Below, one piece after another: positions 10,084-18,569 of a stretch of DNA of 64,000 nt (the stretch's first letter is position 1; the number at the start of each line of letters is the position of its first letter). Position numbers and translations under genes: made by a program. The stretch spans positions 3,332,001 through 3,396,000 of the forward strand of contig NZ_AP027080.1 in NCBI RefSeq assembly GCF_030295405.1. Reading direction: 5' to 3'. The DNA comes from Mesoterricola silvestris (GTDB lineage: Bacteria; Acidobacteriota; Holophagae; Holophagales; Holophagaceae). A model generated the notes under the pieces. That model was not told the origin of the DNA. It made no database searches and saw only the letters and a list, made by a program, of their open reading frames with translations.

Positions 10084-11895
10084 TTGGTTAAAACCATCCC
10101 CCAGCTCTTCTACAAGGCCTTGGAGCGGGACTGCCCCGTGGTCCTGTCCCACCGGGTGGAAGGCGCCTGGAAGGCCCTTTCCCACCGGGAGCTCCAGGCG
10201 CGCGTGGAGCGCCTGGCCCTGGCCCTCCGGGCCCGGGGGATCCGCCCCGGGGACCGGGTCGGCATCCTGTCCGAGAACCGCCCCGAGTGGGCCGTGGCGG
10301 ACTACGCCTGCGCCGTCTCGGGGATCGTCTCGGTCCCCGTGTACCCCACCCTGAACCTGGCCCAGACCGCCCACATCCTGCGCCACAGCGACACCCGGTG
10401 GCTGTTCTGCTCCACCCCGGACCAGCTCGCCAAGGCCGTGGAGCTCTGGCCGGAGCTGCCCGGCCTGGAGGCCGCGGTGCTCATGGCCGGCGAGGCGCCG
10501 GCGGTCCCGGGCCGGACCGTCCTGGGCTGGGGGGACCTCCTGGCCGAAGGCCTGGCCCTGGAAGCCCAGCGCCCCGACGTGAGGGCCCGGGCCCGGGAGG
10601 TCCTCCCCGGCGACCTGCTGACCCTCATCTACACCTCGGGCACCACGGGCGACCCCAAGGGCACCATGCTCAGCCACGGCAACGTCGCGGCCAACGTGGT
10701 CCAGGGCATGACGGTCCTGGAATTCAAGGAAGGCCAGAACTGCCTCAGCATCCTGCCCCTGTCCCACATCTTCGAGCGCATGGGGGGCCACTTCACCATG
10801 CTGCACGCCGGGGTTTCCATCCACTACGGCGAGAGCCTCCAGACCCTCGCCCGGGACCTCCTGGAGGTGAAGCCGGAGATCCTCCTGGCCGTGCCCCGGG
10901 TCTTCGAGAAGCTCTACGGGAGGGTGCGGGAGCAGGTGGCCGCGGGGGGATTCGCGCGCCAATGGACCTTCCACCGGGTCATGGCCCTGGGGCGCAGGAT
11001 GGCCGCCCACCGCTACCGGGACCGCCCCCTGCCCCCCGCCCTGCGCCTGGGCCGGGTCCTCGCGGACCGGCTGGTCTTCGGGAAGATCCGGTCCCGCCTG
11101 GGCGGCAAGCTCGTGCTGGCCATCTGCGGCGGAGCCTCCATCCACCCCCGGATCCTGGAGTTCTTCTGGGCCGCCGGCATCACCCTCCACGAGGGGTACG
11201 GCCTCACCGAGACGAGCCCCCTCCTGGCCATCTCCCGCCGGGGCGAGATGGTCCCGGGCTCCGTGGGCCGGCCCATCCTCGACCAGTGGGAGGGCCTGCC
11301 CTTCCTGAAGCTGGCCGAGGACGGCGAGATCCTCTGCCACGGCCCCAACGTCATGCTGGGCTACTGGAAGGACCCGGAGGCCACCCGCGAGGCCATCGAC
11401 GCCGAAGGGTACTTCCACACCGGGGACATCGGCGAGGTCGACGCCGCCGGCCGCGTGCGCATCACGGACCGCAAGAAGGAGATCCTCTGCACCTCGGGCG
11501 GCAAGAAGGTCGCCCCCCAGCCCCTGGAGGCCGCGCTGCGGGCCGACAAGTACATCGAGCAGGCCGTGGTGGTGGGCGAGGGGCGGAACTTCATCAGCGC
11601 CCTGGTGGTCCCGGATTTCGCCTCCCTGCGCCGCTGGGCCGCGCACAGGAACCTCCCCTTCGCCACGGACACCGAACTGGCCGCCCTGCCCGAAGCCCAG
11701 GCCAAGATCATGACCCGCGTGGAGCGGATCAACGCGGGGTTCTCCAATTTCGAGCGGATCCGAAAGGTGGTCCTCCTGGACCGGGAACTCACTCCCGAAA
11801 GCGGCCTGCTCACCCCCTCCCTCAAGGTCCGGCGCAGGGCGGTGGACGCGGCCTTCGCCGCGCGCATCGACGCCCTGTACGATCCGATCCCTTAA
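10084..11895 (+). CDS. Long-chain acyl-CoA synthetase (AMP-forming)
   Basis: Activates fatty acids to acyl-CoA through acyl-AMP. The 603-residue length fits the long-chain (FadD15-like) branch. Visible motifs are the P-loop YTSGTTGDPKGTML (about residue 182), LPLSHIFER, the adenylate motif HEGYGLTETSP, GYFHTGDIGEVD with the hinge region ITDRKKE, and the C-terminal GKK lid segment. The start is a TTG at 10084; a GGAG ribosome site seven bases upstream and the match to family N-termini support it. It is divergent from the Xer gene with 41 bp between. It is separated by 101 bases from the following kinase, so probably monocistronic. Confidence 0.92.
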   Translation: MVKTIPQLFYKALERDCPVVLSHRVEGAWKALSHRELQARVERLALALRARGIRPGDRVGILSENRPEWAVADYACAVSGIVSVPVYPTLNLAQTAHILRHSDTRWLFCSTPDQLAKAVELWPELPGLEAAVLMAGEAPAVPGRTVLGWGDLLAEGLALEAQRPDVRARAREVLPGDLLTLIYTSGTTGDPKGTMLSHGNVAANVVQGMTVLEFKEGQNCLSILPLSHIFERMGGHFTMLHAGVSIHYGESLQTLARDLLEVKPEILLAVPRVFEKLYGRVREQVAAGGFARQWTFHRVMALGRRMAAHRYRDRPLPPALRLGRVLADRLVFGKIRSRLGGKLVLAICGGASIHPRILEFFWAAGITLHEGYGLTETSPLLAISRRGEMVPGSVGRPILDQWEGLPFLKLAEDGEILCHGPNVMLGYWKDPEATREAIDAEGYFHTGDIGEVDAAGRVRITDRKKEILCTSGGKKVAPQPLEAALRADKYIEQAVVVGEGRNFISALVVPDFASLRRWAAHRNLPFATDTELAALPEAQAKIMTRVERINAGFSNFERIRKVVLLDRELTPESGLLTPSLKVRRRAVDAAFAARIDALYDPIP

Positions 11896-11996
11896 CTAAA
11901 ATTAATGGGAAATACCCCATATTTGATTTATGGTGGCCTAGGAATCCTTCGACAATCCGCTTGCGTCGGGTGGCTTCATTCACAGGAGACTGCTGG

Positions 11997-14339
11997 ATGA
12001 GTGGTTCAAGCCCGTCGTCCCCGGCCCCGGTCATCACCCTGGTCAACGACGACCCCATACAGCTGAGCTTCCTTTCGAGGGTCCTCGAAAGGGCCGACCT
12101 GGACGTGCGGGCCTACGCCAGCGCCGAAGCGGCCCTGGGCGAAATGGACCGGCAGCGTCCGCCCAGCCTGGTCGTGACGGATCTCTACATGCCGGGCATC
12201 GACGGGTGGCGCTTCTGCCGCCTCCTGCGGTCCCCGGAGTTCGCGCCCTTCAACGCGGTGCCCATCCTGGTGGTTTCCGCCACCTATGCGGGGGACGAGC
12301 CCGACCGCATCGCCGCGGACCTGGGGGCCGAATCCTTCCTGGCCGCCCCGGTGGATCCGGGGCTCCTGGCCCAGCGGGTGCTGGCCATCCTCCAGGGCCG
12401 CCAGGTCCGCACCCTGCCCCGGGTGCTCATCGTGGAGGACAGCCGCACCCTGGCGGGGATGCTCCGCAGGACCTTCCACGAGCACGGGTACCGGGCCGAT
12501 TCGGCCTCCACCGTGGCGGAGGCCCTGGCGGCCTTCGGGGACGCCGCCTACGACGTGGCGGTGCTGGACTACCACCTTCCCGACGGACTCGGGGACACCC
12601 TGCTGGACGCCTTCAGGAGCGCCCGGCCCGACTGCGTCTGCCTCATGATGACCACCGACCCCGGCCCGGCCCTGGCCATGGACTGGATGAAGCGGGGCGC
12701 CGCCGACTACCTGCGCAAGCCCTTCCAGGTGGATTTCCTCCTGGAGCGCTGCGCCCGGGCCCGCCGGGAGCGCGCCCTGCTCCGGGTGCAGGACATGCTG
12801 GAGCAGCGCACCCGGGAGCTGCGGGAAAGCGAGACGCGCATGGGCGCCTTCCTCAGCGCGGTGCCCGACCTCATGTTCACCCTGGACGCCCAGGGCAACT
12901 TCATCGACTGCCACGTCCCCGACGAGGCCCGCCTCTTCATGCCCAGGGAGGATCTCATGGGCCGGAACCTGGAGGATGTCCTTCCCCCGGACGTGGCCGC
13001 GGCCACCCTGGCCCACGTGGAGGAGCTCCGCCAGCGGGGCGCCACCTCCCCCTACTGCTTCGAATCCGCCCATGGCGGCGAGACCCGCCACTTCGAGTGC
13101 CGCATGGCGCACTGCAGCGGCGACCAGGTGCTGGCCATGGTCCGGGACATCACCGACCAGCGCCGGGCCGAAGCCGATGGCGAGATCCTCCAGGCCCAGC
13201 TCCTCCAGGCCCAGAAGATGGAATCCATCGGCCGGCTCGCGGGGGGCGTGGCCCACGACTTCAACAACATGCTCTGCGTGATCATCGGCCTGGGGGACCT
13301 GCTCCTGTCCCGCACGGAACCGGACCATGCCTCCTACCCCCACCTCGCGGAGATCCAGAGGGCCGCCCAGCGCTCCGCGGACCTCACCCGCCAGCTCCTG
13401 GCCTTCGCCCGCAGGCAGGCCATCGCGCCCAGGGTCCTGGACCTGAACCCCACCGTGGAGGAGATGCTCCTGATGCTCCGCCGGCTCATCGGCGAGGACA
13501 TCGTCCTCACCTGGACCCCGTCCCCGGATCTCTGGCGGGTGCGGCTCGACCCCTCCCAGATCGACCAGATCCTCGCCAACCTGTGCGTCAACGCCCGGGA
13601 CGCCATCCGGGACGTGGGCACCATCCACATCTCCACGCGCAACCGCACCGTGCTCGAATCCCAGTGCCTGAACCGCCCGGGCCTGGTCCCCGGGGACTAC
13701 GTGCTGCTCACCGTCAGCGACGACGGCCACGGCATGGACGAGGCCACCCGGAAGCTCATCTTCGAGCCCTTCTTCACCACCAAGGCCGTGGGCAAGGGCA
13801 CCGGCCTGGGCCTGGCCACCGTCTACGGCATCGTAAAGCAGAACCGCGGCTGGATCGACGTGGCCAGCGAACCCGGGGAGGGCGCCGCCATCACCGTCTA
13901 CCTGCCCCGGGACCTGGGCCAGGCCGAGCCCCGGCACCACGAGGAGCCCGCCCCCAGGCCCGGCCCGGGCCGGGAGACGATCCTCCTGGTGGAGGACGAG
14001 CCCGCCATCCTGGCCATGGCCGTGGAGATGCTCGAGGGCCTGGGCCACCTCGTCCTCCCCGCGGGCTCCCCCGCCGAGGCCCTGCGCCTCGCCGAGGGCC
14101 ACCGGGCCCCCATCGACCTGGTGCTGGCCGACCTGGTGCTGCCCGCCATGAACGGTCCCGAACTGGCGCGGGCCCTGCGCGCCCTGCACCCCGAAGCCCG
14201 CACCCTCTACATGAGCGGCTTCGCCACCGGGGAATCCCTGGACGCCGCCATGCGGGACGAGGGCGCGCCCTTCCTGGAGAAGCCCTTCTCCCTCAAGGAA
14301 CTGGAGCACAAGGTGCGGGAGGCCCTGGGCGCGGGTTGA
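11997..14339 (+). CDS. Hybrid histidine kinase, REC-REC-PAS-kinase-REC
   Basis: A 780-residue cytoplasmic signalling protein without membrane segments. Two N-terminal receiver domains come first, with phosphoacceptors Asp62 (VVTDLYMPG) and Asp191 (VLDYHLPD). A PAS domain follows (about 280-390; [21 protein letters not shown]), then HisKA with His420 ([11 protein letters not shown]), a HATPase domain ([28 protein letters not shown]), and a third receiver with Asp712 ([12 protein letters not shown]). No DNA-binding or enzymatic output is present, so output must pass to another protein. An AGGAG site lies eight bases before the ATG. The TetR gene starts 31 bp downstream and may be co-transcribed. 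Confidence 0.9.
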   Translation: MSGSSPSSPAPVITLVNDDPIQLSFLSRVLERADLDVRAYASAEAALGEMDRQRPPSLVVTDLYMPGIDGWRFCRLLRSPEFAPFNAVPILVVSATYAGDEPDRIAADLGAESFLAAPVDPGLLAQRVLAILQGRQVRTLPRVLIVEDSRTLAGMLRRTFHEHGYRADSASTVAEALAAFGDAAYDVAVLDYHLPDGLGDTLLDAFRSARPDCVCLMMTTDPGPALAMDWMKRGAADYLRKPFQVDFLLERCARARRERALLRVQDMLEQRTRELRESETRMGAFLSAVPDLMFTLDAQGNFIDCHVPDEARLFMPREDLMGRNLEDVLPPDVAAATLAHVEELRQRGATSPYCFESAHGGETRHFECRMAHCSGDQVLAMVRDITDQRRAEADGEILQAQLLQAQKMESIGRLAGGVAHDFNNMLCVIIGLGDLLLSRTEPDHASYPHLAEIQRAAQRSADLTRQLLAFARRQAIAPRVLDLNPTVEEMLLMLRRLIGEDIVLTWTPSPDLWRVRLDPSQIDQILANLCVNARDAIRDVGTIHISTRNRTVLESQCLNRPGLVPGDYVLLTVSDDGHGMDEATRKLIFEPFFTTKAVGKGTGLGLATVYGIVKQNRGWIDVASEPGEGAAITVYLPRDLGQAEPRHHEEPAPRPGPGRETILLVEDEPAILAMAVEMLEGLGHLVLPAGSPAEALRLAEGHRAPIDLVLADLVLPAMNGPELARALRALHPEARTLYMSGFATGESLDAAMRDEGAPFLEKPFSLKELEHKVREALGAG

Positions 14340-14370
14340 CCGCCCCTGGACGGCCCCCTACCCTGGACGG

Positions 14371-15015
14371 ATGAAACGCACCCAGGGAGAGAAATCCGAA
14401 CACAGCCGGAGGGCCATCCTGCGGGCGGCCCTCCACCTCTTCTCCCGCCAGGGCTACCGCGGCACCAGCATCCGGGAGATCGCCACGGAGGCGGGCCTTT
14501 CCACCGGGAACGTGTACCACCACTTCCCCGACAAGGAGACCCTCTTCACCACGCTCCTGGCCCAGTACTGGGAAGCCATCGACAGCCCCGAATTCCCCTT
14601 CAACAAGGCCCTGGCCTCGGGAAATTTTCCCGACGACCTGGAGGCCCTGGCCCGGGCCACCGAGGAGACCATCCGGGACTACCGCCCCTACGTGGCCCTC
14701 ATCTACGTGGACGTGGTGGAGTTCGAAGGCAACCACATCCGGAAGTTCTACTCGGAGATGTCCCGGCGCTTCGAGCGCTTCCTGGACGCCAAATACCCCG
14801 GCGACGCCCTCAAGGACCGCCTGGCCCCGGGCTTCGAGCCCCGCACCGCCCTCATGATGGCCAGCCGGATCTTCCTGCAGTACTTCGCCGTGGAAATCCT
14901 CTTCGGCGTGCCGGACCAGTTCGGCATGCCCACCCGGGTGGCCCTGCGGGAAGTGGCGGGCATCCTCCGCAGGGGCATGCTCCTGCCGGGCGCCGAACGG
15001 TATCCCGGGGCCTGA
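14371..15015 (+). CDS. TetR/AcrR family transcriptional regulator (first)
   Basis: A 214-residue regulator with one N-terminal TetR DNA-binding domain: RRAILRAALHLFSRQGYRGT, then the HTH with recognition helix LSTGNVYHHFPDKETLF. The C-terminal ligand-binding domain is helical and not assigned to a ligand. It directly precedes, on the same strand, the promoter and operator-like repeat at 15036-15092 that serve the next hydrolase gene. I therefore infer that it represses that gene and, through a matching site at 20885-20904, the condensing-enzyme/porin/transport genes. It is probably not autoregulated from this site, because the site lies downstream of its own coding sequence. Confidence 0.88.
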   Translation: MKRTQGEKSEHSRRAILRAALHLFSRQGYRGTSIREIATEAGLSTGNVYHHFPDKETLFTTLLAQYWEAIDSPEFPFNKALASGNFPDDLEALARATEETIRDYRPYVALIYVDVVEFEGNHIRKFYSEMSRRFERFLDAKYPGDALKDRLAPGFEPRTALMMASRIFLQYFAVEILFGVPDQFGMPTRVALREVAGILRRGMLLPGAERYPGA

Positions 15016-15035
15016 CCCCACCGGGAGGAACCGCG

Positions 15036-15092
15036 TTGACAGGGCCCCGGGACGGGGCCTACCATCGGTTCACAAACCAAACGTTCGTTTTG
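15036..15092 (+). promoter_or_regulatory. Promoter plus 20-bp operator candidate (site D)
   Basis: A consensus -35 TTGACA at 15036-15041 is followed after 18 bases by TACCAT at 15060-15065. Seven bases further is CAAACCAAACGTTCGTTTTG (15073-15092), which covers the expected transcription start. The same 20-mer with two changes is at 20885-20904, at nearly the same distance from another TTGACA. The layout CAAAC-N4-GTTTT resembles the CAAAC-N(2-4)-GTTTG motif known for PsrA-type TetR regulators of fatty acid degradation. A repressor site is inferred. Confidence 0.6.
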
Positions 15093-15116
15093 TTCTTGAC
15101 CCGAGCGGGGGACGCC

Positions 15117-16025
15117 ATGGGCAATCTGGGAATCGCGTTGACGGGGGCGGGCGCCCTCCTCCTGGCCGCGGCGGGCGTCTCCGGGTGGCTGGTGGCCAAG
15201 CGCCCGCTGTGGGTGTGGAACCGGGCGGCGCGCCGCGGCCTGAAACGCCTCGGTCTGGCGCGGGTGGTCGTCCCCTCCCCCTCGGGCCCCCAGGTGGCCT
15301 TCCTGGGCGGCACCGGGCCCCTGCTCGTGCTCATCCACGGCGCGGGGGACCACGCGGGAACCTGGGCCAAGGTGGCGCCGGCCCTTCTCAGGGACCATGC
15401 CCTCCTGATCCCCGACCTGGCCGGCCACGGCGAAAGCGCGCCCGGGGAGGGCCCCATCGACACGGCGGCCATCGTCGAAGGCCTCGAGGCGGTGCTCCAG
15501 GACCTGGGCCGGGGCCGCAGGGCGACCCTAGTGGGCAATTCCCTGGGCGCGTGGATGGCCCTGGTCCTGGCCCGGCGCCAGCCGGCCCTGGTGGAGAAGG
15601 TGGTGGCGGTCAACGGCGGGCCCCTGGCGGGCTCCGGCGCGCCCGTGAACCTCCTGCCCGCCACCCGCGAGGAGGCCCGGCGCACCATGGCCCAGCTCCG
15701 GGATCCCTCCAGTCCGCCCATTCCGGACGCGGTGCTGGACGACATGATCCGCGGGGCCGGGACCGGTTCCCTGGCGCGCTTCGCGGGCACCGCGGCCACC
15801 ATGGGCCCGTGGCTCCTCACCGAGGCGCAGCTCGCCGACCTCCAGGTCCCCGTGCGCATGGTGTGGGGCGCCTCCGACGCCCTCATGCCCCTGGACTATG
15901 CCCGGCGCATGGGCGCCGCCCTTCCCGATTCCAGGCTCTTCCCCGTGGAGCGCTGCGGCCACGTGCCCCAGTCCGAGGCTCCGGCCCGCTTCCTGGAGGC
16001 CCTGGCCAAGGCCCTGGAGGCCTGA
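15117..16025 (+). CDS. Alpha/beta-fold hydrolase (first)
   Basis: A 302-residue hydrolase with an N-terminal hydrophobic segment (about residues 5-28) that probably anchors it to the membrane or acts as an uncleaved signal. The core has the oxyanion-region LVLIHGAGDHAGTW, the nucleophile elbow VGNSLGAWMA with Ser142, an acid in WGASDALMP and the catalytic His in RCGHVPQSE. Esterase, thioesterase or C-C hydrolase activity are all possible. It is the only gene behind the site D promoter and is convergent with the first condensing enzyme across a strong inverted repeat. The ATG at 15117 was chosen because it gives the hydrophobic N-terminus and lies beyond the operator. Confidence 0.85.
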   Translation: MGNLGIALTGAGALLLAAAGVSGWLVAKRPLWVWNRAARRGLKRLGLARVVVPSPSGPQVAFLGGTGPLLVLIHGAGDHAGTWAKVAPALLRDHALLIPDLAGHGESAPGEGPIDTAAIVEGLEAVLQDLGRGRRATLVGNSLGAWMALVLARRQPALVEKVVAVNGGPLAGSGAPVNLLPATREEARRTMAQLRDPSSPPIPDAVLDDMIRGAGTGSLARFAGTAATMGPWLLTEAQLADLQVPVRMVWGASDALMPLDYARRMGAALPDSRLFPVERCGHVPQSEAPARFLEALAKALEA

Positions 16026-16056
16026 TCCCCCATCCGCCCTTGTCCCGCAAAGGCGG

Positions 16057-16096
16057 GGGTTCCCGGAGAGGGGTGGCTCCTGCTCTCCGGGAACCC
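16057..16096. terminator. Bidirectional terminator-like hairpin
   Basis: Perfect 14-bp arms GGGTTCCCGGAGAG and CTCTCCGGGAACCC with a 12-base loop lie between two convergent genes, 31 bases after the hydrolase stop and 6 bases after the stop of the condensing enzyme. There is no clear T-run. Placement favours a shared terminator or mRNA end. Confidence 0.6.
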
Positions 16097-16102
16097 GGTT
16101 CC

Positions 16103-17116
16103 TCATTCCGGGTACGGACCCCACTGGATGACCGTGGAGGCCCACACGAAGCCCAGCCCGGCGCCCACGAACACCACCTTCGACCCGTCCCTGACCTTGC
16201 CGGCCTTCAGGCCCAGTTCCAGGGAGAGCACCTGGTCGTTCTGGCCGATGTGGCCGTACCCGTCCAGGTACGTCGTCTGGTCCTCGCCCAGGCCCAGCTC
16301 GGCCAGCACGGCATCGTGGGCGCTGCGCTTGAAGTGGAGGATGGCCAGGTAGTCGATGGCGTCCTCCCCGAAGCCCGAGAGCCTCATGGATTCGCGGATC
16401 ACCGCGTAGAAATTGGGCATCGTCACCTCGCCGAGCTTGGCCTTGAAAGCCTCCTCGTCGGGCACCACGAAGTGGGCGCGCTCCAGGTCCCCGGCCGCCG
16501 GGGGCCACTCGCGGCTGCCCAGGGCGGGCACCACGCACATTTCCGACAGGGAGCCGTCGCCGCGGAAGGCCGAGGCCAGCACCGCGTTCCGGCCCGCGTT
16601 CTTGCGCAGCACCAGGGCCGATCCCCCCGAGCCGATGTCCAGCATGAACCGGGTGGCGGGCACGTCCAGGTCGATGAGGTCGTTGTTGCGGTACCCCGAG
16701 GCCAGGAGCACCGTCTGCAGCTCCGGGTGGCTCAGCATCAGGGCCTTGGCCACGTCCAGCGCCGCCATCATGGAGCCGCACATGGCTTCCATGTCGAAGC
16801 TCCAGGCCTTCTTCGCGCCGATCCGGTCGGCCACGTAGAGTCCCGCCAGCCAGCAGGGGTAGTCCTTGTGCTGGGCGCCGCACCAGATCACCAGGTCCAC
16901 CTCCCCCCCCGCCACCCCGGCCTGGTCCAGGGCCTTCCGGGCCGCGGCCAGTCCCATGAACGCCGTGGTCTCCCCCTGGCCCGCCACGGGTTTCTCCTTC
17001 ACCCCGAATTTGAGCGCGATGACGGATTCGGGGATCCCGGTGGCGGCGGCGAGATCCGCGGCGGTGAGCTTGCCTTCGGGAAGCCAGGTCCCGTGGCCGA
17101 TGATGCCGACGTGCAT
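16103..17116 (-). CDS. KAS III (FabH)-like condensing enzyme, first
   Basis: A 337-residue thiolase-fold protein of the 3-oxoacyl-ACP synthase III family. Catalytic Cys113 lies in FDMEAMCGSM, and His261 in LAILHFKRS takes the place of the FabH His. The position of the FabH Asn (YGNTSAAS) reads YGHIGQND, so it is His289 here. The apparent Cys-His-His set recalls KAS I/II rather than FabH. The C-terminal glycine loop FVGAGLGFVWAS is intact. A GGAG site precedes the ATG, and a good promoter with an operator candidate lies upstream. It is divergent from the two-HTH TetR gene. The substrate is unknown; the context suggests CoA thioesters rather than fatty acid synthesis. Confidence 0.85.
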   Translation of the reverse strand: MHVGIIGHGTWLPEGKLTAADLAAATGIPESVIALKFGVKEKPVAGQGETTAFMGLAAARKALDQAGVAGGEVDLVIWCGAQHKDYPCWLAGLYVADRIGAKKAWSFDMEAMCGSMMAALDVAKALMLSHPELQTVLLASGYRNNDLIDLDVPATRFMLDIGSGGSALVLRKNAGRNAVLASAFRGDGSLSEMCVVPALGSREWPPAAGDLERAHFVVPDEEAFKAKLGEVTMPNFYAVIRESMRLSGFGEDAIDYLAILHFKRSAHDAVLAELGLGEDQTTYLDGYGHIGQNDQVLSLELGLKAGKVRDGSKVVFVGAGLGFVWASTVIQWGPYPE

Positions 17117-17134
17117 GGGTGTCTCCAAAGAAGT

Positions 17135-17179
17135 GAATCGGTTCTCATTTGAATTACGCCGGTGGGAAGCGTTCGTCAA
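17135..17179 (-). promoter_or_regulatory. Promoter with 13-bp motif (site A), first condensing enzyme
   Basis: On the minus strand TTGACG (17174-17179) and TAATTC (17151-17156) are separated by exactly 17 bases. The 13-mer GAATCGGTTCTCA (plus strand, 17135-17147) starts three bases beyond the -10 and covers the predicted start site. The motif recurs at 17312-17324 and, with two changes, at 20828-20840. This is the expected place for a repressor operator; the likely binder is the two-HTH TetR protein encoded divergently. Confidence 0.62.
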
Positions 17180-17270
17180 GGGGGACCAGCGGGCGATCCC
17201 CCTTCGTGCCTGTGGCATAATGATTCAAGTGCTGATTCCAGGGGGCAAAACCTGATCCGGGCCTTTTCGC

Positions 17271-17324
17271 TTGCGCGGCTGGATGCCGCGGTCTATATTT
17301 TTCAAAATACCGAATCAGTTCTCA
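17271..17324 (+). promoter_or_regulatory. Promoter with 13-bp motif (site B), two-HTH TetR gene
   Basis: TTGCGC (17271-17276) and TATATT (17294-17299) are separated by 17 bases. The 13-mer GAATCAGTTCTCA is at 17312-17324, 12 bases after the -10, so it covers the start-site region. It differs from site A in one base. Autoregulation of the TetR gene is inferred. Confidence 0.6.
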
Positions 17325-17361
17325 CGTTCCCCTGGTGCTTGGCTGGACGAAGGAGCGAGGC

Positions 17362-18534
17362 ATGAAAACGGAGAGCCGGGGGAGGCCGGGAACGGAGGAA
17401 CGCCTGGTGGCGGCGGCGGTGACGCTGTTCTCCCGCAAGTGGTACGGCACCGTGTCGGTGGCCGAGATCTGCCGGGCCGCGGGACTTTCCAACGGCGTCT
17501 TCTACCGCTACTTCACCACCAAGGAGGCCCTGTTCAAGGTCATCCTGGGCCGGGTGCTGGACCAGATCCGGGAGGCGGTGGAGGGCGTGCGGGGCGAGAC
17601 GCCCCGGGAGCGCGTCCGCAACTTCGCCGAGACCATCATCCGCTTCTCCGAGGAGCATCCCGACCTCATCTCGGTCTTCCGGGAGGGCCAGTACCGCCAC
17701 ATCGAATACGAACGGCGCCTGGGCCTCATCTACATCCACGCCCTGGGCTCGAGCCTGGGAGGGGAGATCGGGGTTCCGGAGTACCTCTTCGCCCTGGGCG
17801 GGCTCCGCTTCTGCGCCATCGCCAGGGCCTTCGGCCACGCCCCGGTGGATATCCCGTCCACCTGCGACATCCTCACGGACGGCATCTTCCGGGGCCAGGC
17901 CTTCGATCCCGCCAAGGTGTTCGGCGGCACCGCGTCGCCCCTGCCCCTGCCCCTGGAGGAATCGGCCCGGGACCGGCTCCTGCGCTCGGGCCGGAGGCTC
18001 TTCGGCGAGAAGGGCTTCTTCGAGACCAACATCCACGAGATCACGGGCAACGCCGATCTTTCGGTGGGGGCCTTCTACACCTATTTCGAATCCAAGGAGA
18101 CGTTCTACGCCGAGCTCATCGAGCGGGTCGGCCACGATGTGCGCGCGTTCATCTCCCGGAACCTGGCGAACCCCGACGCGGGGCCGCCCAATGCCCTCGA
18201 ACTGGAGCTGCGCGGTCTCTGGCTCTGGGTCGTCTACCTCAGCATCGACAAGTGGTGCTACAACATCGTGCGGGAGGCGGAGTTCATCCTGCCCCAGGCC
18301 GTGCGCCAGTACTACGGCGCCTTCGCCGCGGGCTACCGCAAGCGGCCTCCCCACCTCCGCGTCGGCGCCACCGCGCCCGGCGTGGATGAAGGCACCGCCA
18401 TCGAGTACCTCATGGGCGTCGCCCACTACCTCGGCATCAAGACCGCCTTCGACGAGTCCGCCACCAACGCGCGGCTCCTCGTGGAGGGCCTGGGCGGCTA
18501 CCTCAGCCGCGGTCTATCGGATTTCCTGGCCTAG
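17362..18534 (+). CDS. TetR family regulator with two tandem TetR DNA-binding domains
   Basis: The 390-residue chain contains two complete TetR N-terminal domains. The first is at residues 12-60, with RLVAAAVTLFSRKWYGTVSV and recognition helix LSNGVFYRYFTTKEALF. The second is at about 200-255, with RDRLLRSGRRLFGEKGFFET and LSVGAFYTYFESKETFY. Each is followed by a helical ligand-domain-like stretch. Ordinary TetR proteins are 190-220 residues and work as dimers; this one looks like a fused, sequence-diverged pair. An AAGGAG site precedes the ATG. It is divergent from the first condensing enzyme and 35 bp before the CoA-transferase gene, with which it is probably co-transcribed. It probably binds the 13-bp motif. 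Confidence 0.88.
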   Translation: MKTESRGRPGTEERLVAAAVTLFSRKWYGTVSVAEICRAAGLSNGVFYRYFTTKEALFKVILGRVLDQIREAVEGVRGETPRERVRNFAETIIRFSEEHPDLISVFREGQYRHIEYERRLGLIYIHALGSSLGGEIGVPEYLFALGGLRFCAIARAFGHAPVDIPSTCDILTDGIFRGQAFDPAKVFGGTASPLPLPLEESARDRLLRSGRRLFGEKGFFETNIHEITGNADLSVGAFYTYFESKETFYAELIERVGHDVRAFISRNLANPDAGPPNALELELRGLWLWVVYLSIDKWCYNIVREAEFILPQAVRQYYGAFAAGYRKRPPHLRVGATAPGVDEGTAIEYLMGVAHYLGIKTAFDESATNARLLVEGLGGYLSRGLSDFLA

Positions 18535-18569
18535 CAGGCCCTCACCATCCGCACCTTCAAGGAGGTTCC

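Noticed and set aside
11905..11920. ATGGG-N6-CCCAT inverted repeat after the acyl-CoA synthetase gene
   Set aside because: The stem is short and weak and lacks a T-run; neither a terminator nor an operator can be supported.
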